A DNA stretch of 64,000 nucleotides, from positions 13,815 to 77,814 of the forward strand of contig JACJZP010000014.1 of the NCBI GenBank assembly GCA_020635535.1. The letters run 5' to 3'. The notes under the pieces are model-generated. The model saw only the letters and a list, made by a program, of their open reading frames with translations, did no database searches and was not told the DNA's origin. Shown here one piece after another: positions 1-8,844 of this stretch. The stretch's first letter is position 1, and every line of letters starts with the position of its first letter. This DNA comes from Flavobacteriales bacterium (GTDB lineage Bacteria > Bacteroidota > Bacteroidia > UBA10329). Both the position numbers and the translations under genes were made by a program.

Positions 1-723
1 CAATACCACTAGAATTCCACCAATTCCCAATCCGAGTTTCCAGGTTTTCTTTCGCTGAAAGAAGAAAGCAATCAAACCGATGCTTCCAAGAATAATCAGC
101 ATCGTTAACGGTGTAAAGAGCAATGAGAAGATGAACAGTACAGCGAATGCTAACCCGAGTAGCAAGATGTTTCCAGACAATCCTTCGCGATACAACACCA
201 AAGCAAACGCCCCGAAAACCAGCATAGAACCTGTATCGTTCTGAAGCAGAATCAAAGCCGCTGGAATTCCAAGAATTATTCCTGCGATGACCTTGGTCTG
301 CAGGTCTTTCATCCGTGTGTTGATGTCTCCCAAAAAGGACGCCAACGCCAATGCGGTAGCACTCTTAGCAAACTCTGCAGGTTGGAGTTTCAGCGGCCCG
401 ATGTCAATCCACGAACGTGCTCCAGCAACTTCTTTGGCCGTAAGTAAAACGACTATCAGCAACAGCATATTCGCAATGTAAATCGGGACAGAGAATGTGG
501 AATAGAACTTCCCGTCAATCAGTAGAATGACCAAGGCCACAAAGACCGAAAAGCCAATAAAGATCAACTGCTTCCCATAACGCTGCGTAGTATCAAAAAT
601 GCTCTGATGTTCCTCGTTGAAAACAGCTGCGTAGATATTCAGCCAGCCCATGAAAACGAGCAGCAGAAACAGTATGACCAACACCCAGTCAATGCCATCA
701 AATATGCTACGTTGCTCCCTCAT
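1..723 (-). CDS. rodA: Rod shape-determining protein RodA (SEDS peptidoglycan glycosyltransferase), C-terminus cut by window edge
   Basis: SEDS-family polytopic membrane protein that polymerises lipid II glycan strands together with PBP2 in lateral-wall synthesis. The 241 visible codons begin MREQRSIFDGIDWVLV and show repeated hydrophobic helices plus the family motifs GARSWIDIG (residues 101-109) and QPAEFAK (114-120), followed by the LQNDTGS segment. The start ATG overlaps the PBP2 stop codon as TAATG, which suggests translational coupling. Seen: the reading frame stays open to base 1. Known: RodA pairs with PBP2. The last third of the protein lies outside the window, so the C-terminal motifs cannot be checked. 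Confidence 0.95.
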   Translation of the reverse strand, partial: MREQRSIFDGIDWVLVILFLLLVFMGWLNIYAAVFNEEHQSIFDTTQRYGKQLIFIGFSVFVALVILLIDGKFYSTFSVPIYIANMLLLIVVLLTAKEVAGARSWIDIGPLKLQPAEFAKSATALALASFLGDINTRMKDLQTKVIAGIILGIPAALILLQNDTGSMLVFGAFALVLYREGLSGNILLLGLAFAVLFIFSLLFTPLTMLIILGSIGLIAFFFQRKKTWKLGLGIGGILVVL

Positions 724-2558
724 TAATGCACCACTTTCAGTTTGGGGTCTATGAGATTGGCCTCCAAAATGGGTTTCTCCAAATGAGGGCGCTGAATAGT
801 ATCAGTCAGATATTTTTCAACCATGAGACTGGCAATTGGCGCACCATACTGGCTACCTCCACCAGCGTTCTCTACAAATACAGCCAAAGCAATTTTCGGG
901 TCATCTTTTGGAGCGAAACACACAAAAATGGAGTGGTCTTCTCCGTGTGGGTTTTGAGCCGTTCCTGTTTTACCACACATCACAATACTATCGTGCCGCG
1001 AACGATAACCCGTTCCGCCTTGCTGGAAAACCATGGCCATTCCATCTATCACAGGGTCAAAATACTTCTTGTCGATGGTCGTATTCTGTCGCTCCGTGAA
1101 GCGATTTGAAATCAGTTCACCATCAATGGCTTTGACCAAGTGAGGTGGATAGTAATACCCGCGATTGGCAATGGCAGCTGTCATGTTCGCCAGTTGTATC
1201 GGTGTCGTTCCTAACTCTCCTTGGCCAATTGCCAAGGAAATGATGGTCAGTGATTTCCAGCGGTTTTTACCGTAATGTTTATCATAGAATTCATTGGATG
1301 GAACAATGCCAGCATATTCAATTGGCAGGTCGGTGAAGAATTTCCTTCCAAGTCCGAAACTCATCACATGCTGTCGCCAAATGCGGAAACCTTCCCATGG
1401 TTTCCCTGTGTGGTCAATGATATTTCGGAATACATTGCCGTAATACGCGTTACAAGAATGTTGAATGGATTCTCGGAGATTGAGTGGCGAGCGGTGGTCA
1501 TGGCATCCCATTCGGAAATTGCCAGAAACATACCCGCGTGGACACCTGTAAGTTGTGTTCTCATTGACCACTCCGACCTGTTGACCGATAAGTGCATTGA
1601 TCAGTTTGAACGTTGACCCAGGCGGGTTTTGCTCGCTCTGTAATGCTCGATTGAAAAGTGGTTTGAGCGTATCCTTTTGCAACTTGACGTAGTTCTCTGA
1701 ACGAACACGGCCGACCAATAGATTTGGGTCAAATGTTGGTGCGCTGATCAACGCCAGAATTTCCCCAGAAGAGGGCTCCAACGCTACAATTGCACCCGTT
1801 TTATTCTGCATGAGTTTTTCGCCATATGCCTGCAACTCCGCATCAATGCTACACGTGATTGTTTTGCCAGCAACTGCAACGGTATCATATTTACCATCCT
1901 TGTAGCTACCCTTGGTTCGGTTGAACACGTCAACCATGATCACTTTCACACCTTTCTTACCCCGTAGTTCCTCCTCATAAGACTTCTCCAAACCGCTGAT
2001 TCCTACATAATCGCCACGCTTGTAATACGGATCTTCTTCCAGCTTACGCTGGCTGGCTTCGCCTACATAACCAAGCAAGTGCGCTGCGATAGGTTTCGGG
2101 TATTTTCTCAGCGTACGCTTCTGCACGAAAAAGCCTTTCAGTCGGTAGAGTTTCTCTTGCAGCATCGCATAAGTCTCTGCCGATATCTGCTTTTCGAAAA
2201 CACTCGGTTTACGCCAAGAATAAGCTTTGGCCTTGACCATTCTACGCGTGAATTGGTCGCGTTCAATCCCAAGAATTTCACAGATAGTTGCCGTGTCAAC
2301 TTCGGTTGCTTGCCGAGGAACAACCATAAGATCATAAGCGGCTTCGTTGTACACGAGCAACTCGCCATTTCGATCATACATTAAGCCACGGGCGGGATAC
2401 TCGGTCTCATAACGCAATACGTTGTTCTCAGCCGAAAGGCGATACGATTCATCAATGACCTGAATGTAAAACAGCCTTCCGAGGAACGTGATTGCCACGA
2501 GCAAAACAATGCCCATTACCACATACATGCGGTCGGTATGTTTCGACTCGAATGCCAT
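723..2558 (-). CDS. mrdA: Penicillin-binding protein 2 (peptidoglycan D,D-transpeptidase MrdA)
   Basis: Class B PBP that cross-links peptidoglycan for cell elongation, working with RodA and MreBCD at the inner membrane. The 611 residues show one N-terminal membrane anchor (about 12-32), the dimerisation region with the RGxxYDRNGELL motif (57-68), and the transpeptidase domain with the three catalytic motifs: SxxK at S315-TFK-318, SxN at S368-C-N370, and KTGT at 530-533. The length is normal for the family. The ATG abuts the end of mreD, and the stop overlaps the start of rodA, so these genes are almost certainly one transcript. Confidence 0.97.
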   Translation of the reverse strand: MAFESKHTDRMYVVMGIVLLVAITFLGRLFYIQVIDESYRLSAENNVLRYETEYPARGLMYDRNGELLVYNEAAYDLMVVPRQATEVDTATICEILGIERDQFTRRMVKAKAYSWRKPSVFEKQISAETYAMLQEKLYRLKGFFVQKRTLRKYPKPIAAHLLGYVGEASQRKLEEDPYYKRGDYVGISGLEKSYEEELRGKKGVKVIMVDVFNRTKGSYKDGKYDTVAVAGKTITCSIDAELQAYGEKLMQNKTGAIVALEPSSGEILALISAPTFDPNLLVGRVRSENYVKLQKDTLKPLFNRALQSEQNPPGSTFKLINALIGQQVGVVNENTTYRCPRGYVSGNFRMGCHDHRSPLNLRESIQHSCNAYYGNVFRNIIDHTGKPWEGFRIWRQHVMSFGLGRKFFTDLPIEYAGIVPSNEFYDKHYGKNRWKSLTIISLAIGQGELGTTPIQLANMTAAIANRGYYYPPHLVKAIDGELISNRFTERQNTTIDKKYFDPVIDGMAMVFQQGGTGYRSRHDSIVMCGKTGTAQNPHGEDHSIFVCFAPKDDPKIALAVFVENAGGGSQYGAPIASLMVEKYLTDTIQRPHLEKPILEANLIDPKLKVVH

Positions 2559-3076
2559 TACCTACGTCTTCGGGTGCTTACAAAAAGGTACTCGGCCAAG
2601 AAGATGAATGCCAATGTGAGCGTTGAACTCAGCAGCGTTTTCAGTAGCGTGTGGAAGAACTCGGAGAAGCGGAATACTTCGAGATAGAAAAGTGCGGTGT
2701 GATGGATGATGACCATCAATGCGGCATACGGCAGAAACCAAGCAAATCCGAACGTTTTGATGTGCGGAACAGCAGCCGACTCATACCCTTCGCGAGGCGA
2801 TTGTGCCTTGAGATAAAGTGGTCGGTAAAACGCCATTAGCGTGGTAGCTGCAGCATGCAAACCGCCCGTGTCTGAGAACACATCAACTGTTAATCCGAGA
2901 AGGAAACCAACGAGCAAAAGCTGAATTCTCCCGATGGAAATCGGCAAAATGAGAATAAGGTAGATGTACGGAAACGGATTGACGTATCCACCCAAATTCA
3001 GGTGGTTGAAAATCAGCACTTGAAGCAGACAAAGCAGCGCGAACTGCCACAGATATTTGAGCGAATCAGTCGTCAT
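2558..3076 (-). CDS. mreD: Rod shape-determining protein MreD
   Basis: Small inner-membrane protein of the elongation complex, identified by position between mreC and mrdA and by its five or six hydrophobic helices (for example LWQFALLCLLQVLIFNHLNL and YIYLILILPISIG). I chose the internal ATG (MTTDSLKYLWQF, 172 aa), which overlaps the mreC stop by 11 bases. An upstream ATG at 3103 would add nine polar residues but overlap mreC by 38 bases. MreD sequences are poorly conserved, so the name rests on topology plus context. It contains the GLTVDVFSDTGGLHAAATTL segment typical of MreD. Confidence 0.88.
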   Translation of the reverse strand: MTTDSLKYLWQFALLCLLQVLIFNHLNLGGYVNPFPYIYLILILPISIGRIQLLLVGFLLGLTVDVFSDTGGLHAAATTLMAFYRPLYLKAQSPREGYESAAVPHIKTFGFAWFLPYAALMVIIHHTALFYLEVFRFSEFFHTLLKTLLSSTLTLAFIFLAEYLFVSTRRRR

Positions 3077-3902
3077 CTGTCTGGGCTTGTTCTTCCAATT
3101 CAATTTGCTCCATTCGCATGAGGTTATCGACCACGTAAACCATGCTCACGGTACTCATGTTGGTTAGTAATTCCACATCAATGGAATGAAAATTATCACC
3201 TTCATCTACATGGAATTCCTTGACCTTTCCGATGTTGATTCCTGCAGGAAACATGGACGAAAATCCAGAGGTTTGAATCAACATGCCTTCCGCCAATTCA
3301 ACGTGGTTGGGAATATCCATCAACTGCGCCACTTGCGGGTCTCTTCCATCCCAAACCAACGAACCGATATAGCCCGAATCTTTCAGCTTAGCGCTAATGC
3401 TGGAATTCTGATGCAAGACAGAAATCACCGATGCATAATTCTTTGAAACGTCTTTCACAATTCCGACAATTCCCTCAGATGAAAGCACCGCCATTTCGGG
3501 TTCTACGCCTTGCAATATTCCACGATTGATGGTCAAGTAATTGTTCCTTCTATCGGTTGAATTGTTGACCACTTTTGCTGGAATGTATGTGTAATGCTGG
3601 CGAGCAACCGAGTCTTTCACTTCGCCTTTTCGGCCTGATGAAATGTACTTCGATTCGTTGAGCAAGGATCGCAACGCAGCGTTCTCCAAAGCCAGTTCTT
3701 CATTGACCGTTTTCAGCCTGAAATACTCGGTAACGTTGTTGTTCAGCTCGTACACATTCCCAACCAATCGATTGCTGGAACTGAGCACGCTTCCGCGATG
3801 AAAATTATTGTTGCGGACAATGAGCCAAAAGCAAACGAATTCGAGCAATAGGAAAACGAAGAACACATGATTCCTGTAAATGAAAAGCAGGACGTTCCTC
3901 AT
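3066..3902 (-). CDS. mreC: Rod shape-determining protein MreC
   Basis: Bitopic inner-membrane protein that links MreB to the periplasmic PBP2/RodA synthase. It has 278 residues: a short cytoplasmic tail, a transmembrane helix (about 9-28), a predicted coiled coil rich in E, N and L (about 50-85), then the beta-rich MreC core with the conserved VNNSTDRRNNYLTINRG and GVEPEMAVLSSEGIVG segments. It is the usual length for Bacteroidota MreC. It sits 22 bases downstream of mreB and overlaps mreD, consistent with one operon. Confidence 0.95.
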   Translation of the reverse strand: MRNVLLFIYRNHVFFVFLLLEFVCFWLIVRNNNFHRGSVLSSSNRLVGNVYELNNNVTEYFRLKTVNEELALENAALRSLLNESKYISSGRKGEVKDSVARQHYTYIPAKVVNNSTDRRNNYLTINRGILQGVEPEMAVLSSEGIVGIVKDVSKNYASVISVLHQNSSISAKLKDSGYIGSLVWDGRDPQVAQLMDIPNHVELAEGMLIQTSGFSSMFPAGINIGKVKEFHVDEGDNFHSIDVELLTNMSTVSMVYVVDNLMRMEQIELEEQAQTDDD

Positions 3903-3924
3903 GTTTCATCCGTATTGCAACCGA

Positions 3925-4950
3925 TCATCTCATCAGGAATGGGAATCGGTCGATGTTCTTGAGTGCAATGCCTGTTCCACGCGCAACCGCTCTCAACGGG
4001 TCGTCTGCAATGTGAACAGGAAGTTTTGTTTTCTGTGAGATCCGCTTGTCCAAACCGCGAAGCATGGAACCACCACCAGCGAGGTAAAGACCCGTTCGGT
4101 AAATATCTGCCGAAAGCTCAGGTGGCGTCATCTCCAAGTTGTTCAGAATCGCTGTTTCGATCTTGGTGATCGACTTATCCAACGCATGCGCCACTTCCTG
4201 ATAGGAAACCGTGATCTCTTTCGGAATACCTGTCATGAGGTCACGACCATGAACAGCATAATCCTGTGGTGGATTTTCCAACTCTGTAAAAGCCGAACCA
4301 ACCTCGATTTTGATTCTTTCTGCGGAACGCTCGCCAATGAGAATGTTGTGCTGTCTGCGCATATAGTCCTCAATGTCAGCGGTAAAATCATCTCCCGCAA
4401 CGCGGATGGAACGATCGCAAACGATTCCGCCAAGGGCGATGACCGCAATCTCCGATGTACCTCCACCGATATCGATGATCATATTACCCATCGGCTCCTC
4501 GACATCGATTCCGATACCAATTGCGGCTGCCATCGGCTCTTGGATCAAACGCACATCTTTCGCGCCAGCATGTTCTGCCGAGTCACGAACCGCACGTTTC
4601 TCTACTTCCGTAATACCAGATGGAATACAGATCACCATTCTGATCTGTGGGGGCATAAAGTATTTGCGGCCAGGGTTGATCATCTGAATCATCCCCTTGA
4701 TCATCTGCTCTGCCGCTTCGAAATCCGCAATTACACCATCTTTCAGCGGACGAATGGTCTCAATGTTCTTGTGGGTTTTCCCATGCATCTGCTGGGCTTT
4801 CTTCCCTATCGCAACGATCTTTCCTGTTTGGATATCCTTGGCAACAATCGAAGGCTCATCGACCACCACCTTATCGTTGTAAATGATCAGCGTGTTGGCC
4901 GTTCCAAGGTCAATTGCAATTTCCTGCTTGAAGTAGTCGAAAAGCCCCAT
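3925..4950 (-). CDS. mreB: Rod shape-determining protein MreB (actin-like)
   Basis: Actin-fold ATPase that forms membrane-bound filaments and directs side-wall synthesis. The 341 residues show the phosphate-1 loop IDLGTANTLI (13-22), phosphate-2 MIIDIGGGTSEIAVI and the adenosine motif LAGGGSMLRGLDKRI, all intact. The N-terminal MGLFDYFKQE is amphipathic, fitting MreB membrane binding. The start lies only five bases after the purH stop, so the shape genes are probably transcribed from the purH promoter. Confidence 0.97.
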   Translation of the reverse strand: MGLFDYFKQEIAIDLGTANTLIIYNDKVVVDEPSIVAKDIQTGKIVAIGKKAQQMHGKTHKNIETIRPLKDGVIADFEAAEQMIKGMIQMINPGRKYFMPPQIRMVICIPSGITEVEKRAVRDSAEHAGAKDVRLIQEPMAAAIGIGIDVEEPMGNMIIDIGGGTSEIAVIALGGIVCDRSIRVAGDDFTADIEDYMRRQHNILIGERSAERIKIEVGSAFTELENPPQDYAVHGRDLMTGIPKEITVSYQEVAHALDKSITKIETAILNNLEMTPPELSADIYRTGLYLAGGGSMLRGLDKRISQKTKLPVHIADDPLRAVARGTGIALKNIDRFPFLMR

Positions 4951-4955
4951 CCAGC

Positions 4956-6467
4956 TTAGTGTTTAAAGTGTCTTACACCAGTAACTACCATTGCCATTCC
5001 ATTATTGTTACAGTAGTCGATCGATTCTTGGTCTTTGATCGATCCGCCTGGCTGCACAACCGTGTCGATGCCTTCGTTGTGGGCAATTTCCACACAGTCT
5101 GGAAATGGGAAAAACGCGTCTGATGCCATAACCGCTCCGTTCAGGTCGAAGTTAAAAGACTTTGCCTTAGTAATGGCGAATTTCAATGCATCTACGCGTG
5201 AGGTCATTCCGCAACCGCTTGCCAACAACTGTTTGTTCTTTGCAAGAACGATAGTATTTGACTTGGTATGCTTGACCAATTTGTTAGCAAATACTAAATC
5301 TTCGTATTGCGCGTCATTTGGCTTCAATTCCGTTACGGGATTCATGTCTGATGCAGCCTGCGTGCTGAGGTCTTTGTCCTGCTCCAACACACCATTCAGC
5401 AACGAACGGAATTGGCGTTTTGGGAATTCACATGGCTTCTGAATCAGAATTACGCGGTTCTTTTTCTGCTTGAGAATTTCGAGTGCTTTTTCGCTGTAAG
5501 CTGGCGCGATGACAACCTCGAAGAACAATTTGTTCATCTCTTCAGCTGTTTCGGCATCTACTTCCACGTTTGTGATGAGGATTCCACCGAAAGCTGAGAT
5601 CGGATCGCCAGCCAAAGCATCTTTCCAAGCATCGATCAATTTTGGACGACTTGCCAATCCGCAAGCATTATTGTGTTTCAGAATGGCGAAAGTCGTGTCG
5701 TCAAAATCAGCAATCAGATTTACAGCCGCATCAACATCCAAAAGGTTGTTGTAACTCAACTCCTTTCCATGAAGTTGATCGAAAAGCGCATTCAGATCAC
5801 CATGAAAGAATCCATCTTGGTGTGGATTCTCTCCGTAGCGAAGTGTTTTCGTTCCTGTTTCCTTGTGGCTGAATCCTTCCTCGCCAGCGAAGTAACCGTG
5901 AATGGCCGTATCGTAATGTGATGAAACCGCAAACGCAGCTGTCGCAAATTGCTTGCGCTGCTCCAGCGTGGTTTCAGCTCCGTCTTGAAGCAACCCCGCC
6001 AAAGCTGCGTATTGGTTTTTGGATGGAACGATGACCACATCTTTGAAATTCTTCGCAGCCGCGCGAATCAGCGAAATGCCGCCAATATCAATCTTCTCAA
6101 TAATGGCTTGCTCTTCAGCACCGCTTGCAACCGTATCCTCAAATGGATAGAGATCAACAATCACAAGATCGATCTCTGGAATCTCGTATTCGGCCAGTTG
6201 CGCCAAATCGCCCTGCTCTTCTCTCCTACCCAAAATTCCACCGAACACTTTCGGATGCAAGGTTTTTACTCTTCCGCCCAAAATGGATGGATACGAGGTC
6301 AATTCCTCCACTTTCAACACGGTTGCGCCCAAACCTTCCAAATAGGTCTGCGTTCCGCCCGTGGAATAGATGTTCACTCCATGCTTGATCAGCTGTTCGA
6401 TGATCGGCTCCAAACCTTCCTTGTGGAAGACGGAGATCAATGCGTTTTTGATGGTCTTATTCGCCAC
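4956..6467 (-). CDS. purH: Bifunctional AICAR transformylase / IMP cyclohydrolase PurH
   Basis: Catalyses the last two steps of purine synthesis (AICAR to FAICAR to IMP) in the cytosol. The 503 residues contain the MGS-like IMP cyclohydrolase domain (about 1-145, with GGRVKTLHPKVFGG) and the AICARFT domain with RYGENPHQ, LKHNNACG, SDAFFPFPD and VVQPGGSIKD. The start codon is GTG (GTG GCG AAT AAG). No in-frame ATG lies between it and the promoter-like TACCTTTGC at 6574-6582. It leads the mreB-to-rodA gene run, which ties purine synthesis to cell-wall genes in one transcript. Confidence 0.96.
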   Translation of the reverse strand: MANKTIKNALISVFHKEGLEPIIEQLIKHGVNIYSTGGTQTYLEGLGATVLKVEELTSYPSILGGRVKTLHPKVFGGILGRREEQGDLAQLAEYEIPEIDLVIVDLYPFEDTVASGAEEQAIIEKIDIGGISLIRAAAKNFKDVVIVPSKNQYAALAGLLQDGAETTLEQRKQFATAAFAVSSHYDTAIHGYFAGEEGFSHKETGTKTLRYGENPHQDGFFHGDLNALFDQLHGKELSYNNLLDVDAAVNLIADFDDTTFAILKHNNACGLASRPKLIDAWKDALAGDPISAFGGILITNVEVDAETAEEMNKLFFEVVIAPAYSEKALEILKQKKNRVILIQKPCEFPKRQFRSLLNGVLEQDKDLSTQAASDMNPVTELKPNDAQYEDLVFANKLVKHTKSNTIVLAKNKQLLASGCGMTSRVDALKFAITKAKSFNFDLNGAVMASDAFFPFPDCVEIAHNEGIDTVVQPGGSIKDQESIDYCNNNGMAMVVTGVRHFKH

Positions 6468-6573
6468 GTTCTTCTATTAGCAATTCGAAAAAACAATTCT
6501 GCCGGAAAAACCGTTTTCCCATCAGTTTAAAATCCAATAAAATCAAGGGTTTCAGGAACTTTTTCCAAGCACG

Positions 6574-6582
6574 GCAAAGGTA
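6574..6582 (-). promoter_or_regulatory. Bacteroidota-type promoter -7 box for purH-mre operon
   Basis: On the minus strand this reads TACCTTTGC, a full match to the phylum's TAnnTTTGc -7 box. The expected start of transcription is about 100 bases upstream of purH. The leader contains a weak GGAAAA/TTTTCC hairpin but no recognisable riboswitch. A TTTG lies 13 bases further upstream, which is short for a -33 element. Confidence 0.55.
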
Positions 6583-6604
6583 GCCTTTTGAAGCACAAAT
6601 CGGT

Positions 6605-6612
6605 TACCTTTG
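6605..6612 (+). promoter_or_regulatory. Bacteroidota-type promoter -7 box for the MacB-type permease gene
   Basis: TACCTTTG on the plus strand, back-to-back with the purH promoter 23 bases away. The permease ATG is 42 bases downstream, so the 5' leader would be about 35-38 bases. Confidence 0.5.
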
Positions 6613-6654
6613 GGCCGCTGACGGTAGCATTTCCGCCTAAGTTTTCAACAGCGA

Positions 6655-7902
6655 ATGATCATATTCCTCAAACTCTTCAACGAAAGTATCAAGATGGCGT
6701 GGAATGCGTTGGTGGCCAATAAGCTGCGCACCATTCTTTCGTTGTTGGGCATCACCATCGGAATCATGGCCATCATCCTTGTTTTCACGTTCGTGGATTC
6801 GATGGAAAAGAACATCCGCGATAATGTTCAATCGTTGGGCGACAACACAGTTTACATTCAGAAATGGGAATGGGCCACTGGCCGTAACTACGAGTGGTGG
6901 AAATTCTGGCAACGACCCGAAGCCGACCTGAACGATTTCAAGGAAGTTCAGCGCAGAAGTCAAGCAGCAGAATCGGTTGTATTCATGGCGTCCAAAAACA
7001 AAAGTGTTGAACATGCATCAACCGTTGTTGAGAATGTTAGCGTAGTGGCGGTGACACATGACTACGACAAGATCAAGTCATTTGATATTGTGGCCGGACG
7101 CTACTTCACCCTTTTGGAATCCTCCGCTGGAAAAAACGTGTGTATTGTAGGAATGGCCGTGGCTCAGGGTCTTTTCGGAGAGCAGAACCCTGTTGGAAAG
7201 AGCATCAAGGTATTCAAGCGAAAGCTGACCATTATTGGCGTTTTTGGCGTTGAGGGCGAGAGCATTTTCGGGAACTCTGTCGATAACCAAGTTCTGATTC
7301 CGATAAGTTGGGCACGACAGGTGATGAGAATTGACCGACAAGGATCCAATCCGCTGATCATGGTCAAAGGCAAGCCTGGAGTTTCCACTGCAGAACTCAA
7401 AGACGAACTGCGGGGCATTATGCGCAGCATCCGAAGATTGCACCCAAAAGCTGATGACAACTTTGCTCTGAACGAGATCAGCGTGCTTTCCAACTCATTG
7501 GAGGGATTGTTTCAGATACTGAACATTGCGGGAACCATTATTGGTGGTTTCTCTATTCTGGTCGGTGGTTTCGGTATTGCCAACATCATGTTTGTTTCGG
7601 TAAAAGAACGGACACACCTCATTGGAATAGAAAAGTCATTGGGCGCCAAGAACTGGTTCATTCTGATGGAATTCTTATCGGAATCGGTGTTTTTGAGCCT
7701 GATCGGTGGCATTGTTGGGCTTCTTTTAGTGGTTGTGATAACCAACATCATATCGTGGGTGGCGGGCACAGACATTTATCTCACCGTACAAAACATCATT
7801 GTTGGAATTGAGATATCGGTGAGCATCGGTATCATCTCAGGAATTGTTCCTGCATATTTGGCATCCAAACTCAGTCCAGTGGAGGCCATCCGAAGTAAAT
7901 AG
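6655..7902 (+). CDS. ABC transporter permease, MacB/FtsX family
   Basis: Inner-membrane subunit of a type VII (mechanotransmission) ABC transporter. The 415 residues show the MacB layout: an N-terminal transmembrane helix in the conserved context NKLRTILSLLGITIGIMAII, a large periplasmic MacB_PCD domain (about 45-265), and three C-terminal helices with the FtsX signature GGFGIANIMFVSVKERTHLIG and GAKN..I..EFL.E. The C-terminus ASKLSPVEAIRSK is typical of the family. No ATPase gene is adjacent, so the partner must be encoded elsewhere. The substrate cannot be inferred. Confidence 0.92.
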   Translation: MIIFLKLFNESIKMAWNALVANKLRTILSLLGITIGIMAIILVFTFVDSMEKNIRDNVQSLGDNTVYIQKWEWATGRNYEWWKFWQRPEADLNDFKEVQRRSQAAESVVFMASKNKSVEHASTVVENVSVVAVTHDYDKIKSFDIVAGRYFTLLESSAGKNVCIVGMAVAQGLFGEQNPVGKSIKVFKRKLTIIGVFGVEGESIFGNSVDNQVLIPISWARQVMRIDRQGSNPLIMVKGKPGVSTAELKDELRGIMRSIRRLHPKADDNFALNEISVLSNSLEGLFQILNIAGTIIGGFSILVGGFGIANIMFVSVKERTHLIGIEKSLGAKNWFILMEFLSESVFLSLIGGIVGLLLVVVITNIISWVAGTDIYLTVQNIIVGIEISVSIGIISGIVPAYLASKLSPVEAIRSK

Positions 7903-7923
7903 ATCACTGTTTATATTGGCGGC

Positions 7924-8844
7924 ATGATTAAGATGATCCGCACGCCAGAGAGCAACTTCATTGGATTACCAGGGTATCCTTACCGACCAAACTATGTGGA
8001 TGTGCAAGGAGGTAGGATGCATTACGTTGATGAAGGGAGTGGTGAGATCATTCTCTGTCTGCACGGAGAGCCAAGTTGGAGTTACCTCTACCGAAAGATG
8101 ATTCCCATTCTTTCAAAGCATTACCGTGTTATTGCGCCTGATTTCTTTGGTTTCGGGCAATCCGACAAGTTTGTCCGTGCCAAGGACTACTCGTTCAACA
8201 TGCACTACCAAACGCTTATTCGGTTCATTGAGAAAACGAAACTGAAAGACATTACACTGGTTGTGCAGGACTGGGGCGGACTTATAGGGTTGAGCGTTCT
8301 TGGCAAGCATCCTGAGCTTTTTAAGCGCGTTGTGATCATGAATACTTCCTTGCCAATTGGAAACCGAAAAATGCCGCTTGCTTTCAGGCTTTGGAGAGCG
8401 TTTGCCAAATATGCTCCCGTGTTTCCGATCGGAAAGATCTTGCAGCGAGGAACATACTCCAAACTCGACAAGGCGACCATTGCCGCATATGAAGCACCAT
8501 TTCCAGACAAACGTTTCAAGGCAGGTCCACGTGTTTGGCCGAGCTTGGTTCCAATGAAATCTTCCGATCAGGGCGTACGTCAAATGAAACGTGCAAGGGA
8601 AGTCCTGAAAACGTGGAATAAACCTGCCTTTGTCCTCTTCTCAGCAAATGACCCGATCACTAAAGGTGCTGACAAATGGTTCCGGAAGAATATTCCGACA
8701 GCCAAAGATGAACCAGAGATCATCATTCAGCGTGCTGGTCACTTTTTGCAGGAGGATCAGGGCAAGAAAATTGCCGAGCACATCCATGAGTTCATTCAGC
8801 GGTCGCTGGCTCGGGAACGTGGAGAAAAGGTTGAGTCCGAGTAG
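7924..8844 (+). CDS. Alpha/beta-hydrolase, haloalkane dehalogenase-like (subfamily I type)
   Basis: The 306 residues follow the DhlA-type haloalkane dehalogenase pattern: oxyanion segment HGEPSWSYLYRKM (48-60), nucleophile elbow VVQDWGG with Asp116 and the adjacent halide-binding Trp117, a catalytic-acid candidate in FSANDPITKG and the catalytic His in AGHFLQED. In this family an Asp nucleophile attacks the carbon-halogen bond and halide is released. An Asp in place of Ser, followed by Trp, argues against an ordinary esterase. The lid-domain Trp that completes halide binding is not certain from sequence. The 3' end overlaps the convergent mfd end by 53 bases. Confidence 0.82.
   Translation: MIKMIRTPESNFIGLPGYPYRPNYVDVQGGRMHYVDEGSGEIILCLHGEPSWSYLYRKMIPILSKHYRVIAPDFFGFGQSDKFVRAKDYSFNMHYQTLIRFIEKTKLKDITLVVQDWGGLIGLSVLGKHPELFKRVVIMNTSLPIGNRKMPLAFRLWRAFAKYAPVFPIGKILQRGTYSKLDKATIAAYEAPFPDKRFKAGPRVWPSLVPMKSSDQGVRQMKRAREVLKTWNKPAFVLFSANDPITKGADKWFRKNIPTAKDEPEIIIQRAGHFLQEDQGKKIAEHIHEFIQRSLARERGEKVESE

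Noticed and set aside
4186..4959. 257-codon plus-strand ORF opposite mreB
   Set aside because: It is an antisense shadow of a highly conserved gene, with no domain features. Similar long antisense frames at 5949-6530 and 9287-9985 were rejected for the same reason.
6468..6573. Purine riboswitch in the purH leader
   Set aside because: The leader has only a weak GGAAAA/TTTTCC hairpin and none of the conserved purine-aptamer sequences.
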